From: Chryseosolibacter sp964532595 | GTDB taxonomy: Bacteria; Bacteroidota; Bacteroidia; Cytophagales; Cyclobacteriaceae | Direction of reading: 5' to 3' | NCBI GenBank assembly: GCA_964532595.1 | Contig: CAZHIQ010000013.1 | Location: 1-64,000, forward strand | Length of the DNA: 64,000 nt | Shown: positions 44,554 to 53,099 of the stretch, in pieces | Layout: each line of letters starts with the position of its first letter | How positions within the stretch are numbered: the stretch's first letter is position 1 | Position numbers and translations under genes: made by a program | The notes under the pieces: generated by a model | What the model saw: only the letters and a program-made list of their open reading frames with translations | Told to the model about the DNA's origin: nothing | The model's database searches: none

Positions 44554-47322
44554 TTAGTTAAGGAATTCATCAAACGTCAGAGAGATGTAGTACTGTTGTC
44601 CGACGAAAGGACCTCCGAGGTTCGTCCTGTAGTCTTTCCCGGCGATGTTTGTTCCTCCAAGTTTAACGATGGTTTTGATAGAAGGTACTTTGTAACTCAC
44701 CTGAGCATCAAGCGTACCGTACGAAGGAACGTTCCAGGCGCCGAAGTCGGACTCCCAAAGGAAGTCTTCCTGCCAGCGGAAATTCAGATTAAACCCGAGG
44801 TTGTTGGCAAGTTTCCGGTTGCTGATTCCCAGACTGAACTTGTTCTCCGGAGTGTTAAAACCTGCGCGGAAGTTGCTGTCAGGTGATGGATCGTAGTCGA
44901 ATGTCGAGTAGGTATATGATCCGTTGAACTGGAAGTTCGAGGGGAGATTGTAGGTGATTCCCAATCCAACGCCCAACGAGGTTACATCCTCAGGGAAGTT
45001 GACGTAGGCTGAATAGACTGTGCCCGCAGGGACTACGTTGCCGTGGTGAAGTGTTGCCTCCCGCAGTACATAATCCTGTCCGCCAATGAAGTCGGTATAC
45101 CGGGTGTGGTAAGCATTCAGGTCGATCAGAAGATCGTTGCTGATAATGCCCTTGTATCCAATTTCAAATGACTTGAGTTGTTCGGGGCCGATGTAAGGAA
45201 CGAACGCCGTAGTCAGCAGACTGGGGTCTCCTCCTTGCGGAGAGCCGCCGGCGAGGGATCCGCCGGAAGCCAGGTATGCGTTGTACGATGCCAGCGTATA
45301 GGCACCTCCTTCATGTAGCCCATACCGCTCGGCGTTGGCCCGAGCACTACCGAGTAATGTATTGGTACCCACAGGGAAGTAGATGTACTGCGCCTGTGTA
45401 TCAGGGTTCCGGAATCCGGTCTGGAAGGATGCCCGGAGGTTATGGGTGCGACTAAAGGTATATACCGCCGATATACGCGGTGTTACGCGGCCCTCAAAGT
45501 TTTCGTTCTTGTCGTAGCGAAGCGAACCGGTGAGCTTCAGCGCTTCGGCCAGCGTCTTCGAAATTTGGGTGTAAACTCCGTACTCGTCTATGTTGATTCG
45601 CTCGAAGTCCTGTCCTTCAGCGGGATCTTCGTTGAAGATCGTGCCCTCGGAGAAGAGACTGTAACGCCTGAAGTTTCCACCGACCTGGATTTCTGCGAAG
45701 GAAATGTGATCTGCGAGGTTGTAGTTGAATTCACCGTGGTAGAGACGCGAGTTGTCGATGAACTTGGCGCCTGCCGGCGTGCGCTGGAAGTAATCGTTGC
45801 GCACGCTTTCAACGAGTTGTTTGAACTCTGCTGAAGTGGGATCGGGGCGTCCGGCATCCGCTTGCATCCGCGCAAACTGGTGAGCGGCATATTCATTACC
45901 TGCCGGCACTCCCTGCTCGGCAAAATACCCTTGCATAGCCAGTACAAAGGCCTGACCGTATGTAGGAGCCCATTCCGCGGCCGTAGGACTGATGCGCTCG
46001 TTGACCAGGGCACCCAGCGCGGCCATGTTATAACTATCACCGGCATCCGTCATCGTCACGTAGCCGCGAAGGAAGAAGTTCGGTGAGCGTAGTTCCGCCT
46101 TGTGAAACTGCTGGGTAAAATTGCGCAGTGCGTACTTCTGTGATCCCTGATAGACCGAACTACCTCCGCCATGGCGGTAGTTGTAAAGGGCTTCCAGTTT
46201 GTCGGTGACGCGGTAGTGTAACGCTACATCGCCTTTGATGCTCCGCGCAACGTAATCGTCAATAAGATCTTCCTCTTTCCATCCGGTTCGACGAAGATCG
46301 AAGGGGGGAATATTGGGAACCCCTACGTTGAACGCGATGCGGGTATCATCACCGTAAAGGTTAACACCGTCGAAGTTGGGCTGACCGACGAGGTTGACGG
46401 GAGCGTCGGGTCGGTTTACGTCAGTGGTGTAGTCGTTGGCATGCCAGTCTTCTGCATCCAGGATGGAGAAGTTTACCTTGAAGGCAAACCGGTTGTTAAA
46501 GGCCTTCGCGTATCGCAATCCGAAGTTGTAAAAGGGAAACGCTTCTCCCTGTGCATCGGAGCGGGTAATTCCTCCTTTAATCTGGGCGCTGAGACCTTGA
46601 TACTCGAACGGGCTCTTGCTGTTCATGAGCAGGACGCCGTTAAAGGCATTCGGACCGTAGAGGGCCGATGCGGTTCCTGGTAACAACTCCATACTCTCCA
46701 GGTCGAGTTCGCCGATTCCGACAATGTTACCCGTTGGGAAGTTGAGGAGGGGAGCCTGAGTATCAATACCATCTACCATCTGGACGAAACGCGTGTTGGC
46801 GATGGTTGCAAATCCCCGCGTGTTGATCTGAGGGAAGTTCAGACTGCTGGAGGTGAATTGTACGCCCTTAACATGGGCGAGGGCATCGTAAAACTCCGGG
46901 GCTGCGGATTGCTGAATAGCGATAAGGTCGAGTTTTTCGATCGTTACAGGCGACTGAAGAATACTCTCCTCCACCCGGGAGGCCGAGACCACGATCTCTT
47001 GTCCGAGAATTGTCTGTTCCTGCAGTACCACGTTCAATCCCGATGTGTTGCCGCCGGTGATCTCGATTTCCTGAGCGGTGTAGCCCACGAAGGAGAATAC
47101 GAGGGTAAAAGGAGGCGGAGTACTTACCGTAAGGTTAAACCGGCCTTGCGTGTCGGAAATCGTACCGATTACCCGACCTTTTACCTGAATGTTTACGCCG
47201 GCCAGTGTTTCGCCCGTTGCGTCGGAAACCGTTCCCGACACGGTGGTCTGAGCAAAACAAATCGAGGTTATCAACAGGCCAAAAACCAGCGATAACCCCG
47301 AACGCTTGTAGAGTTGGTTCAT
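44554..47322 (-). CDS. TonB-dependent outer-membrane receptor with carboxypeptidase-regulatory-like domain
   Basis: This 922-residue protein has a signal peptide (LSLVFGLLITSICFAQ), an N-terminal CarboxypepD_reg-like beta-sandwich (TVSGTVSDATGETLAGVNIQ), a TonB-box/plug region (VVSASRVEESILQSPVTIEK, ALYGPNAFNGVLLMNSKSPF) and a 22-strand-type barrel ending in QYYISLTFDEFLN. It imports a ligand driven by TonB. The ligand is not evident; the adjacent SGNH lipoprotein and the lipase further downstream favour an ester or lipid-derived compound. A TAACCTTG box for this strand lies at 47340-47347. Confidence 0.93.
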   Translation of the reverse strand: MNQLYKRSGLSLVFGLLITSICFAQTTVSGTVSDATGETLAGVNIQVKGRVIGTISDTQGRFNLTVSTPPPFTLVFSFVGYTAQEIEITGGNTSGLNVVLQEQTILGQEIVVSASRVEESILQSPVTIEKLDLIAIQQSAAPEFYDALAHVKGVQFTSSSLNFPQINTRGFATIANTRFVQMVDGIDTQAPLLNFPTGNIVGIGELDLESMELLPGTASALYGPNAFNGVLLMNSKSPFEYQGLSAQIKGGITRSDAQGEAFPFYNFGLRYAKAFNNRFAFKVNFSILDAEDWHANDYTTDVNRPDAPVNLVGQPNFDGVNLYGDDTRIAFNVGVPNIPPFDLRRTGWKEEDLIDDYVARSIKGDVALHYRVTDKLEALYNYRHGGGSSVYQGSQKYALRNFTQQFHKAELRSPNFFLRGYVTMTDAGDSYNMAALGALVNERISPTAAEWAPTYGQAFVLAMQGYFAEQGVPAGNEYAAHQFARMQADAGRPDPTSAEFKQLVESVRNDYFQRTPAGAKFIDNSRLYHGEFNYNLADHISFAEIQVGGNFRRYSLFSEGTIFNEDPAEGQDFERINIDEYGVYTQISKTLAEALKLTGSLRYDKNENFEGRVTPRISAVYTFSRTHNLRASFQTGFRNPDTQAQYIYFPVGTNTLLGSARANAERYGLHEGGAYTLASYNAYLASGGSLAGGSPQGGDPSLLTTAFVPYIGPEQLKSFEIGYKGIISNDLLIDLNAYHTRYTDFIGGQDYVLREATLHHGNVVPAGTVYSAYVNFPEDVTSLGVGLGITYNLPSNFQFNGSYTYSTFDYDPSPDSNFRAGFNTPENKFSLGISNRKLANNLGFNLNFRWQEDFLWESDFGAWNVPSYGTLDAQVSYKVPSIKTIVKLGGTNIAGKDYRTNLGGPFVGQQYYISLTFDEFLN

Positions 47323-47434
47323 ACGTAGTTAGGTTAAATCAAGGTTATTCAATGAGCGCTTAATTGACTGAATAAACACAACATTTAACTAAAAATCCAG
47401 TAAAACGTAGTAAAAAAACGTTTGCGGAAAGGGG

Positions 47435-47480
47435 GAGTGTTGACGAGTTAGAGTGTTGAAGGCTTATAGTGTTAAAGTGT
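47435..47480. repeat. Low-complexity repeat array 1 (AGTGTTRAA-type)
   Basis: Short degenerate units such as AGTGTTGACGAGTTAG, AGTGTTGAAGGCTTAT and AGTGTTAAAGTGTTCC follow each other with a 16-base period. The array covers the 3' end of scoB, where it supplies the last codons and the stop. Related arrays are at 48840-48882 and 49343-49386. Confidence 0.6.
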
Positions 47481-48128
47481 TCCCTCTGGGATTTCTCCTT
47501 CAACGATGAGCTTTCCTGCTGTGCAGTTTCTGATTTGTTCAACCGAGACGCCGGGAGCTCGTTCGATAAGGCGGAATCCTCCGCCGGGGGCGATGTCGAG
47601 AACGGCCAGGTCGGTGACGATTTTCTTAACGCAGGCGATACCTGTAAGCGGAAGTGTGCAAGCGGGAAGAAGCTTTGAGCTTCCGTCTTTGCTGCAGTGT
47701 TGCATAGCGACAATGATATTGCGGGCAGAGGCTACGAGATCCATCGCACCGCCCATCCCTTTAACCATTTTTCCCGGCACCTTCCAGTTGGCGATGTCTC
47801 CGTTTTCCGAGACTTCCATGGCTCCGAGAATAGTGAGATCAATATGTCCACCGCGAATCATCGCGAAGCTTTCGGCCGAGTTAAAAAGCGCCGACCCGGG
47901 CATCATGGTAACCGTTTGCTTTCCGGCGTTGATGAGGTCGGCATCGACCTCGTCTTCATAAGGAAACGGACCGATTCCCAGTAAGCCGTTTTCCGACTGA
48001 AGTACGACATTGATTCCTGCCGGGATAAAATTGGCTACCAGCGTGGGTATGCCGATGCCCAGGTTGATGTACATGCCGTCTTTGATTTCCTGAGCGATAC
48101 GCCGGGCAATTCCAGTTTTGTCGAGCAT
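47472..48128 (-). CDS. scoB: 3-oxoacid CoA-transferase subunit B
   Basis: This 218-residue subunit has the catalytic Glu in VLQSENGLLGIGP and family motifs NLGIGIPTLVANF, GGHIDLTILGAMEVS and KMVKGMGGAMDLV. With subunit A it moves CoA between succinyl-CoA and acetoacetate or similar 3-oxoacids, linking ketone bodies and fatty acid breakdown to the TCA cycle. I chose the ATG at 48128 (MLDKTGIARRIAQEIKDG), 4 bases after the scoA stop; longer frames overlap scoA. The last residues (EGTL) and stop lie in a repeat array. Confidence 0.93.
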   Translation of the reverse strand: MLDKTGIARRIAQEIKDGMYINLGIGIPTLVANFIPAGINVVLQSENGLLGIGPFPYEDEVDADLINAGKQTVTMMPGSALFNSAESFAMIRGGHIDLTILGAMEVSENGDIANWKVPGKMVKGMGGAMDLVASARNIIVAMQHCSKDGSSKLLPACTLPLTGIACVKKIVTDLAVLDIAPGGGFRLIERAPGVSVEQIRNCTAGKLIVEGEIPEGTL

Positions 48129-48132
48129 GGCA

Positions 48133-48834
48133 TTAGGGTTTACGGGTAGTCTTTTGTTCAATTCTCTTCTCGTAGGTGGTGCCCTGGAATATGCGCTGCA
48201 CATAAACACCCGGAGTGTGAATCTGGTTGGGATCGAGTTCGCCCGGGGCGACGAGCTCTTCGACTTCGGCGATGGTTATTTTCCCCGCCGCGGCCATCAT
48301 AGGGTTGAAGTTGCGCGCCGTGCCCCGGTAAACGAGGTTTCCGGCATGATCGCCCTTCCAGGCTTTGACAATCGCGAAGTCGGCCTTCAACCAGCGCTCC
48401 ATCAGGTACATTTTTCCGCCGAACTCGCGGGTTTCCTTCCCTTTGGCGACTTCCGTGCCATATCCGGCCGGAGTAAAGAAGGCGGGAATTCCCGCCCCTC
48501 CCGCGCGGATGCGTTCCGCAAGCGTTCCCTGCGGAATCAATTCCACTTCCAACTCTCCCGAAAGTAGCTGGCGCTCAAATTCGGCGTTCTCTCCTACGTA
48601 GGAGGATATCATCTTCTTCACCTGCCGTGTCTTCAACAGGAGTCCGATGCCAAAATCGTCGACGCCGGCGTTGTTCGAAATGACCGTGAGCCCGGTTGTA
48701 CCTTTCCGCAACAGCGCCTGAATACAGTTTTCCGGGATCCCACAGAGGCCAAAACCACCCATCATCACTACCGCACCGTCGAATAAATCGCGGATCGCTT
48801 CGTCCGCATCGTTTACCACCTTGTAGAGAGCCAT
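48133..48834 (-). CDS. scoA: 3-oxoacid CoA-transferase subunit A
   Basis: This 233-residue subunit matches the family throughout: VVMMGGFGLCGIPENCIQAL, ISNNAGVDDFGIGLLL, SYVGENAEFERQLLSGELEVELIPQGTLAERIRAGGAGIPAF and VEELVAPGELDPNQIHTPG. It forms a heteromer with scoB, which follows after 4 bases. A repeat array lies directly upstream (48840-48882), between the start codon and any promoter. Confidence 0.94.
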   Translation of the reverse strand: MALYKVVNDADEAIRDLFDGAVVMMGGFGLCGIPENCIQALLRKGTTGLTVISNNAGVDDFGIGLLLKTRQVKKMISSYVGENAEFERQLLSGELEVELIPQGTLAERIRAGGAGIPAFFTPAGYGTEVAKGKETREFGGKMYLMERWLKADFAIVKAWKGDHAGNLVYRGTARNFNPMMAAAGKITIAEVEELVAPGELDPNQIHTPGVYVQRIFQGTTYEKRIEQKTTRKP

Positions 48835-48839
48835 AGAGC

Positions 48840-48882
48840 GTAGAGGGTTGAAGGGTTAAGGTGTTAGAGAGTTAAAGTGTTC
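48840..48882. repeat. Low-complexity repeat array 2
   Basis: Degenerate units AGGGTTGAAGGGTTAAGG, TGTTAGAGAGTTAA and AGTGTTCC lie just upstream of scoA. Read on the minus strand, it opens with GAGGAACACTTTAAC, almost the same border as array 1 (GAGGGAACACTTTAAC). Confidence 0.6.
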
Positions 48883-49003
48883 CTCGTCCAATTTCATACC
48901 CGGTTGGTAGGGAAGTTACCGATTTCCGGGTTAAGATGCCGGGTTTCCCTTTCGGGGAAAAATTGCGTAAATCGCAGGCGGGAAGCGCGAAAAACCAACT
49001 ATC

Positions 49004-49336
49004 ATGAAGAAATCAACGATTCAGTTTACCGTACACCTCGACGAGAAGAATATTCCGGAAAAAATCGAATGGGATGCCACCGATAAACCCGATCCGGGGA
49101 TGTCGGAAACAAAATCGCTGAATATCGCCCTGTGGGACCATCAACAGAAAAACACATTGCGCATCGATCTCTGGGCCAAAGACATGCCCGTTGACGAAAT
49201 GAAGCGCTTTTACATCGATTGCCTCGGCGGCCTGGCCCAAAGCATACTCACCGCTACCGGCGATGAAGTCATGGCCAACGAAACCAGCGCCCTCTGCGAA
49301 CGCCTCGTCGAGCATCTTAAAAAGGAAGGGATGTGA
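49004..49336 (+). CDS. gldC: Gliding motility protein GldC
   Basis: This 110-residue protein matches GldC: start KKSTIQFTVHLDEKNIPEKI, core EWDATDKPDPG and SLNIALWDHQQKNTLRIDLW, and end ETSALCERLVEHLKKEGM. GldC is a small cytoplasmic protein of Bacteroidota; in Flavobacterium johnsoniae it is linked to gliding but its loss is mild. Many non-gliding relatives keep it. No other gld or spr gene is in the window. Its presence is a strong phylum marker. Confidence 0.9.
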   Translation: MKKSTIQFTVHLDEKNIPEKIEWDATDKPDPGMSETKSLNIALWDHQQKNTLRIDLWAKDMPVDEMKRFYIDCLGGLAQSILTATGDEVMANETSALCERLVEHLKKEGM

Positions 49337-49342
49337 GGGCGG

Positions 49343-49386
49343 AAGAGTTAAATGTGAGAGTGCTAAAGTGCTAAAGTGTTAGAGCT
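49343..49386. repeat. Low-complexity repeat array 3
   Basis: Units AGAGTTAAATGTGAG, AGTGCTAAAGTGCTA and AAGTGTTAGAG fill most of the 67-base convergent gap between gldC and ribF. They are in the same orientation as the arrays at 47435 and 48840. Confidence 0.6.
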
Positions 49387-49403
49387 GGCGCGATCATTCA
49401 CGA

Positions 49404-50336
49404 CTAATGCTCCTTCAGCGCTTCCATCGCCTTTTCCCGATCTTCGTGAAGTTTTGCTTGCAGGCTTTCAAGGTCGGGGAAGGTTTCGTCGTTGCGAATG
49501 CGGGTGTGGAAGTGAATGGTGAGGGTGTCGCCGTAGATGTCGTTGCGGAAGTCGAAGATGTTGACTTCGACGACACGGCGCGTACCCTGAAGTGTGGGCC
49601 GTGTGCCGATGTATAGCATACCCTTGTAGGTTTGGGCGGCATGAGCTACGGTGACGGCGTAAATTCCGTCGAAGGGTATGAGTTTGTATTTCGATTCGAC
49701 GTCGATGTTCGCTGTGGGGAATCCAATGGTTCGCCCGATCTTGTCGCCGGTAACCACGCGTCCGGTGATGCGGTAAGGCTGGCCGAGGAAATGATTGGCC
49801 GTGGTCACATCTCCAACATCCAAGGCCTTGCGGATGGTGGTTGAACTTACGGCTACATTATCTACTTCCTGCCGCGGTATTTCTTCGACGTCAAAGCCGT
49901 AACGGGGGCCGTCTACCTTAAGCTGCTCAAAACTTCCTTCCCGGTTTTTTCCGAAGTGATGGTCGTAACCGATGACGAGTTTTCGTGTACCGATACGGTC
50001 TACGAGTATTTCCCGTATAAACTGCTCGGAGGAGAGACGGGAAAATTCGCGGGTGAACGGGATACGGATGAGGTGCTGGATGCCCTGATCTTTGAGAAGA
50101 TCGGCTTTTTCTTCAAAGGTGTTTAGCAGCCGCAGAGAGTCATCTTCGGGGTGAAGTACCAGACGAGGGTGCGGCCAGTAGGTGATGACAACCGTCTCCC
50201 CTCCGCATCTTGAGGCAGTTTCGCGCAGGCGGGCAAAAATTTTTTGGTGGCCCAGGTGTACGCCGTCGAAGGTGCCACTGGTCACCACCGCGCATTGAAG
50301 AGGTGTAAAATCGTCAATACCGTGATAAATCTTCAT
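49404..50336 (-). CDS. ribF: Bifunctional riboflavin kinase / FAD synthetase
   Basis: This 310-residue enzyme has an N-terminal nucleotidyltransferase domain (VVTSGTFDGVHLGHQKIFARL, YDHHFGKNREGSF, SSTTIRKAL) and a C-terminal riboflavin kinase domain (GRVVTGDKIGRTIGFPTANI, FDGIYAV, MLYIGTRPT). It makes FMN, then FAD. It is the distal gene of the run ftsX-DUF3098-uppP-truB-ribF. Confidence 0.96.
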   Translation of the reverse strand: MKIYHGIDDFTPLQCAVVTSGTFDGVHLGHQKIFARLRETASRCGGETVVITYWPHPRLVLHPEDDSLRLLNTFEEKADLLKDQGIQHLIRIPFTREFSRLSSEQFIREILVDRIGTRKLVIGYDHHFGKNREGSFEQLKVDGPRYGFDVEEIPRQEVDNVAVSSTTIRKALDVGDVTTANHFLGQPYRITGRVVTGDKIGRTIGFPTANIDVESKYKLIPFDGIYAVTVAHAAQTYKGMLYIGTRPTLQGTRRVVEVNIFDFRNDIYGDTLTIHFHTRIRNDETFPDLESLQAKLHEDREKAMEALKEH

Positions 50337-50400
50337 AGGCTGTCTATATAACCGCTATCGAACTGCAAATATCGCATAAAGATGGCGTTCCACCGGTGTA

Positions 50401-51075
50401 TCATTCGGTCGGATCGTGCGGTGGAGCGACGGCTTCAGGCGGCACAGCGTCGTCGACGTGAAATCCGCCAATGCGTGTGCGGCGCAGATCCGTGAGATAA
50501 GCGCCGACACCCAGCCTCTCGCCGAAGTCACGCGCTATGCTGCGTATGTAGGTCCCTTTCGAACTGACAATCCGGAAATGGACCTCCGGCAGTGAAATGG
50601 CTGTGATTTCAAAAACGGAGATATCCACTTCTCGCGGCTTGAGTTCGATTTCTTTTCCCTTGCGCGCATACTGGTACGCGCGCTTGCCGCCAATGCGGAT
50701 AGCGGAGTGAAGGGGTGGAAGCTGCATTTGCACCCCCGTGAGGGATCGCGCGGCTTCGTGGATCATCTCTTCGGTAACGTGCGAAACATCTTTTGCCTCC
50801 GTTACCTCTGTTTCAAGGTCGTGAGAAGGGGTTGACTGACCGAGAACGAATTTGCCCGTATATTCCTTCTCAAGTCCCATGAACTCTTCAATACGCTTTG
50901 TCATCTTCCCGGTGCAGACAATGAGCAATCCGGTGGCCAGGGGATCAAGGGTACCGGCGTGACCGATTTTCTTCATCCCCAGGATACGGCGAAGTTTGTT
51001 GACGACATCGAAGGAAGTCCACTGATAGGGCTTGTCGATAAGAAGAACGCTGTCGATTGGTTGTTTTCCCATCAC
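50401..51075 (-). CDS. truB: tRNA pseudouridine-55 synthase
   Basis: This 224-residue enzyme has the catalytic Asp in HAGTLDPLATGLLIV, plus LLIDKPYQWTSFDVVNKLRR, YTGKFVLGQSTPSHDLE and the KGTYIRSIARDFGERLG loop. It isomerises U55 in the T-loop of tRNAs. It lacks the C-terminal PUA domain of the E. coli enzyme, as is usual in Bacteroidota. The start overlaps the uppP stop by 4 bases (Met2 at 51072 is an alternative). Confidence 0.96.
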   Translation of the reverse strand: MMGKQPIDSVLLIDKPYQWTSFDVVNKLRRILGMKKIGHAGTLDPLATGLLIVCTGKMTKRIEEFMGLEKEYTGKFVLGQSTPSHDLETEVTEAKDVSHVTEEMIHEAARSLTGVQMQLPPLHSAIRIGGKRAYQYARKGKEIELKPREVDISVFEITAISLPEVHFRIVSSKGTYIRSIARDFGERLGVGAYLTDLRRTRIGGFHVDDAVPPEAVAPPHDPTE

Positions 51076-51863
51076 ACCATGGCGAGTTCAATACCGAGAT
51101 AGTACAGAATGAGAATTACACTTCCGACTACGATTCGGTAATACCCAAACAGTTTGAAGCCGTGGCGGGTGAGAAAGGTGATGAATGATTTAATTGCGGC
51201 CATGGCGACGAGGAAGGCTACGATGTTACCCACGATAAGTGAGGTAACTTCACCCGAACCAAACGTGTAGCCATCGCGGTAAAAGTTGAACATTGAAAGC
51301 ACGGTAGCTCCGAACATAGTAGGGACCGCGAGAAAGAAAGAAAACTCGGCGGCTGTCTTCTTGTCGAGCCCCTGCGTGAGTCCTCCGATGATTGTCGCCG
51401 CCGAACGTGACACACCGGGAACCATAGCAATCACCTGGAAGAAGCCGATTTTAAAAGCCTTCGGATACGTTACCTCGGTCCCCTGAATCTTGTCGGTACG
51501 GAATATACGATCGACAAAAAGGAAGAAGATACCGCCGGCGAGCAACATGTAGCCGACGATGTCGACACGCTCAAGCATGGCATCGATGTAGTCTTTGAGG
51601 AGAAGTCCGAAAACAACAGCCGGGATAAAGCCGAGCAATATCTTGAAGTAAAAGGTCCACGACTGAAAAAAGCGTTTCCAGTACAGAACCACGACCGACA
51701 GAATCGCGCCTAGCTGTATTGCTACCGTAAACATTTTTGTAAAAGGATCGTCGGCGATGCCCATCAGCGAGGAGGCGATGATCATGTGGCCGGTGGAGGA
51801 TACGGGTAAAAACTCGGTGAGGCCTTCGACGATGGCCAGAATAATTGACTCAGGAATTGTCAT
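51072..51863 (-). CDS. uppP: Undecaprenyl-diphosphate phosphatase
   Basis: This 263-residue membrane protein has both catalytic motifs: EGLTEFLPVSSTGHMII and PGVSRSAATIIGGLTQG. It recycles the C55 carrier lipid for peptidoglycan and other wall polymers, and can confer bacitracin tolerance. It is 24 bases from the DUF3098 gene and overlaps truB. Confidence 0.96.
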   Translation of the reverse strand: MTIPESIILAIVEGLTEFLPVSSTGHMIIASSLMGIADDPFTKMFTVAIQLGAILSVVVLYWKRFFQSWTFYFKILLGFIPAVVFGLLLKDYIDAMLERVDIVGYMLLAGGIFFLFVDRIFRTDKIQGTEVTYPKAFKIGFFQVIAMVPGVSRSAATIIGGLTQGLDKKTAAEFSFFLAVPTMFGATVLSMFNFYRDGYTFGSGEVTSLIVGNIVAFLVAMAAIKSFITFLTRHGFKLFGYYRIVVGSVILILYYLGIELAMV

Positions 51864-51887
51864 TTTCTCTTCTAAAGAATCGACGCG

Positions 51888-52100
51888 TTAGCGCTGTTGG
51901 TTGTCGGAGGGGCGTTGCAGAATGGCGTAGATTTCGATAATGAAGCCCGCAATAACGATGATTGGACCGAGGGTCAAGCCGAGAAAACCGAATCCGTGGG
52001 GGTTGCTGTCGAGCGACATAATAACAAACCCGGCTACGAGAGTGATAATCCCTATGATCATCCACTGGTAATTTTTCTTGCTAAAAGGAAGCTGGCTCAT
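51888..52100 (-). CDS. DUF3098 small membrane protein
   Basis: This 70-residue protein has two membrane helices (YQWMIIGIITLVAGFVIMSL and LGPIIVIAGFIIEIYAIL) joined by a short loop DSNPHGFGF. It is a conserved Bacteroidota protein found between ftsX and uppP; its role is unknown but context suggests the cell envelope or division. I chose the ATG at 52100 (MSQLPFSKKNYQW), which leaves 22 bases after ftsX. Confidence 0.87.
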   Translation of the reverse strand: MSQLPFSKKNYQWMIIGIITLVAGFVIMSLDSNPHGFGFLGLTLGPIIVIAGFIIEIYAILQRPSDNQQR

Positions 52101-52122
52101 AATATCGGTTGTCAAATTACGG

Positions 52123-53007
52123 TTAGTACAATTCATCGAGTGACATCCCCAGGTATTTCCGGATGGAGAAGTATGTGCTTACAACTGCAATGAGCATACC
52201 TGCGGCTAGCAGGCAGCCAATGATGATCAGAAGCTGCTCTGGATTATGCAAAGCCGCCAGATCAGGTATTTTCTTTTGCGCGTAATCGGAGACAAGCCAC
52301 ATCAGGAGACCGGCAAGTACTCCGCTGAGAAGTCCAAGTCCGGCCGAACGCATCAAAAAGGGGCGTTGGATAAACCACTTCCGGGCGCCGACAAGCTGCA
52401 TGCTTCGGATAAGGAAACGCTGCGAAAACAAGGCGATGCGCAATGTGTTATTGATGAGAAGAACCACCGTCAGAATAAGGATGGCGATAACGCCGGCGAG
52501 TACCAGCGCGATACGCGTGATGTTTTCGTTGACTGACTCGACAAGACCCTCGACGTAAAACACCTGAAACACGCCCCGCATTTCACGAATTTCCTTCTGG
52601 ATCTGATCCATTTTCTCCCGGGTATGGAAGTCAGGCGAGATAGCGACCAGAAAGGCGTCGCGAAGGGGATTTTCGCCGAGAAACTGCGTGAAGTCTTCAC
52701 CGGTATCGGCGATAAACTTTTTCGCGGCTTCATCACGTGAAATAAAGGTGACAGCATCTTCACGGTCGTTGTCGACGTAATCCATCGCGAGAAGCTTATT
52801 GCGGATCTCCGATCGCTGCGTTTCCGAGACGTTTGACGTGAGGTACACCTGAACGCGGATGTTTTGCCTGATCTGTTTTTCAAGTTCCTGCGACCAGGTG
52901 ATCAACAGCCCGAAGAGGCCAATGACAAAAAGCGCCAGGGTGATACTGAATACAACACCAGTAGCGGGATAACCGCCGACATTCTTCTTTCGTGGACTCT
53001 TATGCAT
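52123..53007 (-). CDS. ftsX: Cell division protein FtsX
   Basis: This 294-residue permease-like protein has four membrane helices: one near 18-36, then a periplasmic domain (NIRVQVYLTSNVSETQRSEI, DFTQFLGENPLRDAF), and three at about 170-285 with the FtsX motif MQLVGARKWFIQRPFL. It works with the ATPase FtsE to activate wall hydrolases at division. ftsE is not next to it. Confidence 0.93.
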   Translation of the reverse strand: MHKSPRKKNVGGYPATGVVFSITLALFVIGLFGLLITWSQELEKQIRQNIRVQVYLTSNVSETQRSEIRNKLLAMDYVDNDREDAVTFISRDEAAKKFIADTGEDFTQFLGENPLRDAFLVAISPDFHTREKMDQIQKEIREMRGVFQVFYVEGLVESVNENITRIALVLAGVIAILILTVVLLINNTLRIALFSQRFLIRSMQLVGARKWFIQRPFLMRSAGLGLLSGVLAGLLMWLVSDYAQKKIPDLAALHNPEQLLIIIGCLLAAGMLIAVVSTYFSIRKYLGMSLDELY

Positions 53008-53061
53008 AGGCGAAGAGGCAAATTTAGGAAAAGCAGTTGCCGCGGCAAGCCTTTTGGGTTG

Positions 53062-53096
53062 GGAAACAAAAAAGCCCCGGTCAGTGGCCGGGGCTT
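53062..53096 (-). terminator. Rho-independent terminator after the anti-sigma-like gene
   Basis: An 8-base GC stem AGCCCCGG/CCGGGGCT (53071-53078, 53086-53093) is followed on the minus strand by TTTTTTGTTT. It ends the ECF sigma/anti-sigma operon just before ftsX. Confidence 0.9.
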
Positions 53097-53099
53097 TCT

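Noticed and set aside
47435..49386. Repeat arrays as a CRISPR locus
   Set aside because: Units are short and degenerate, there are no unique spacers of constant length and no cas genes.
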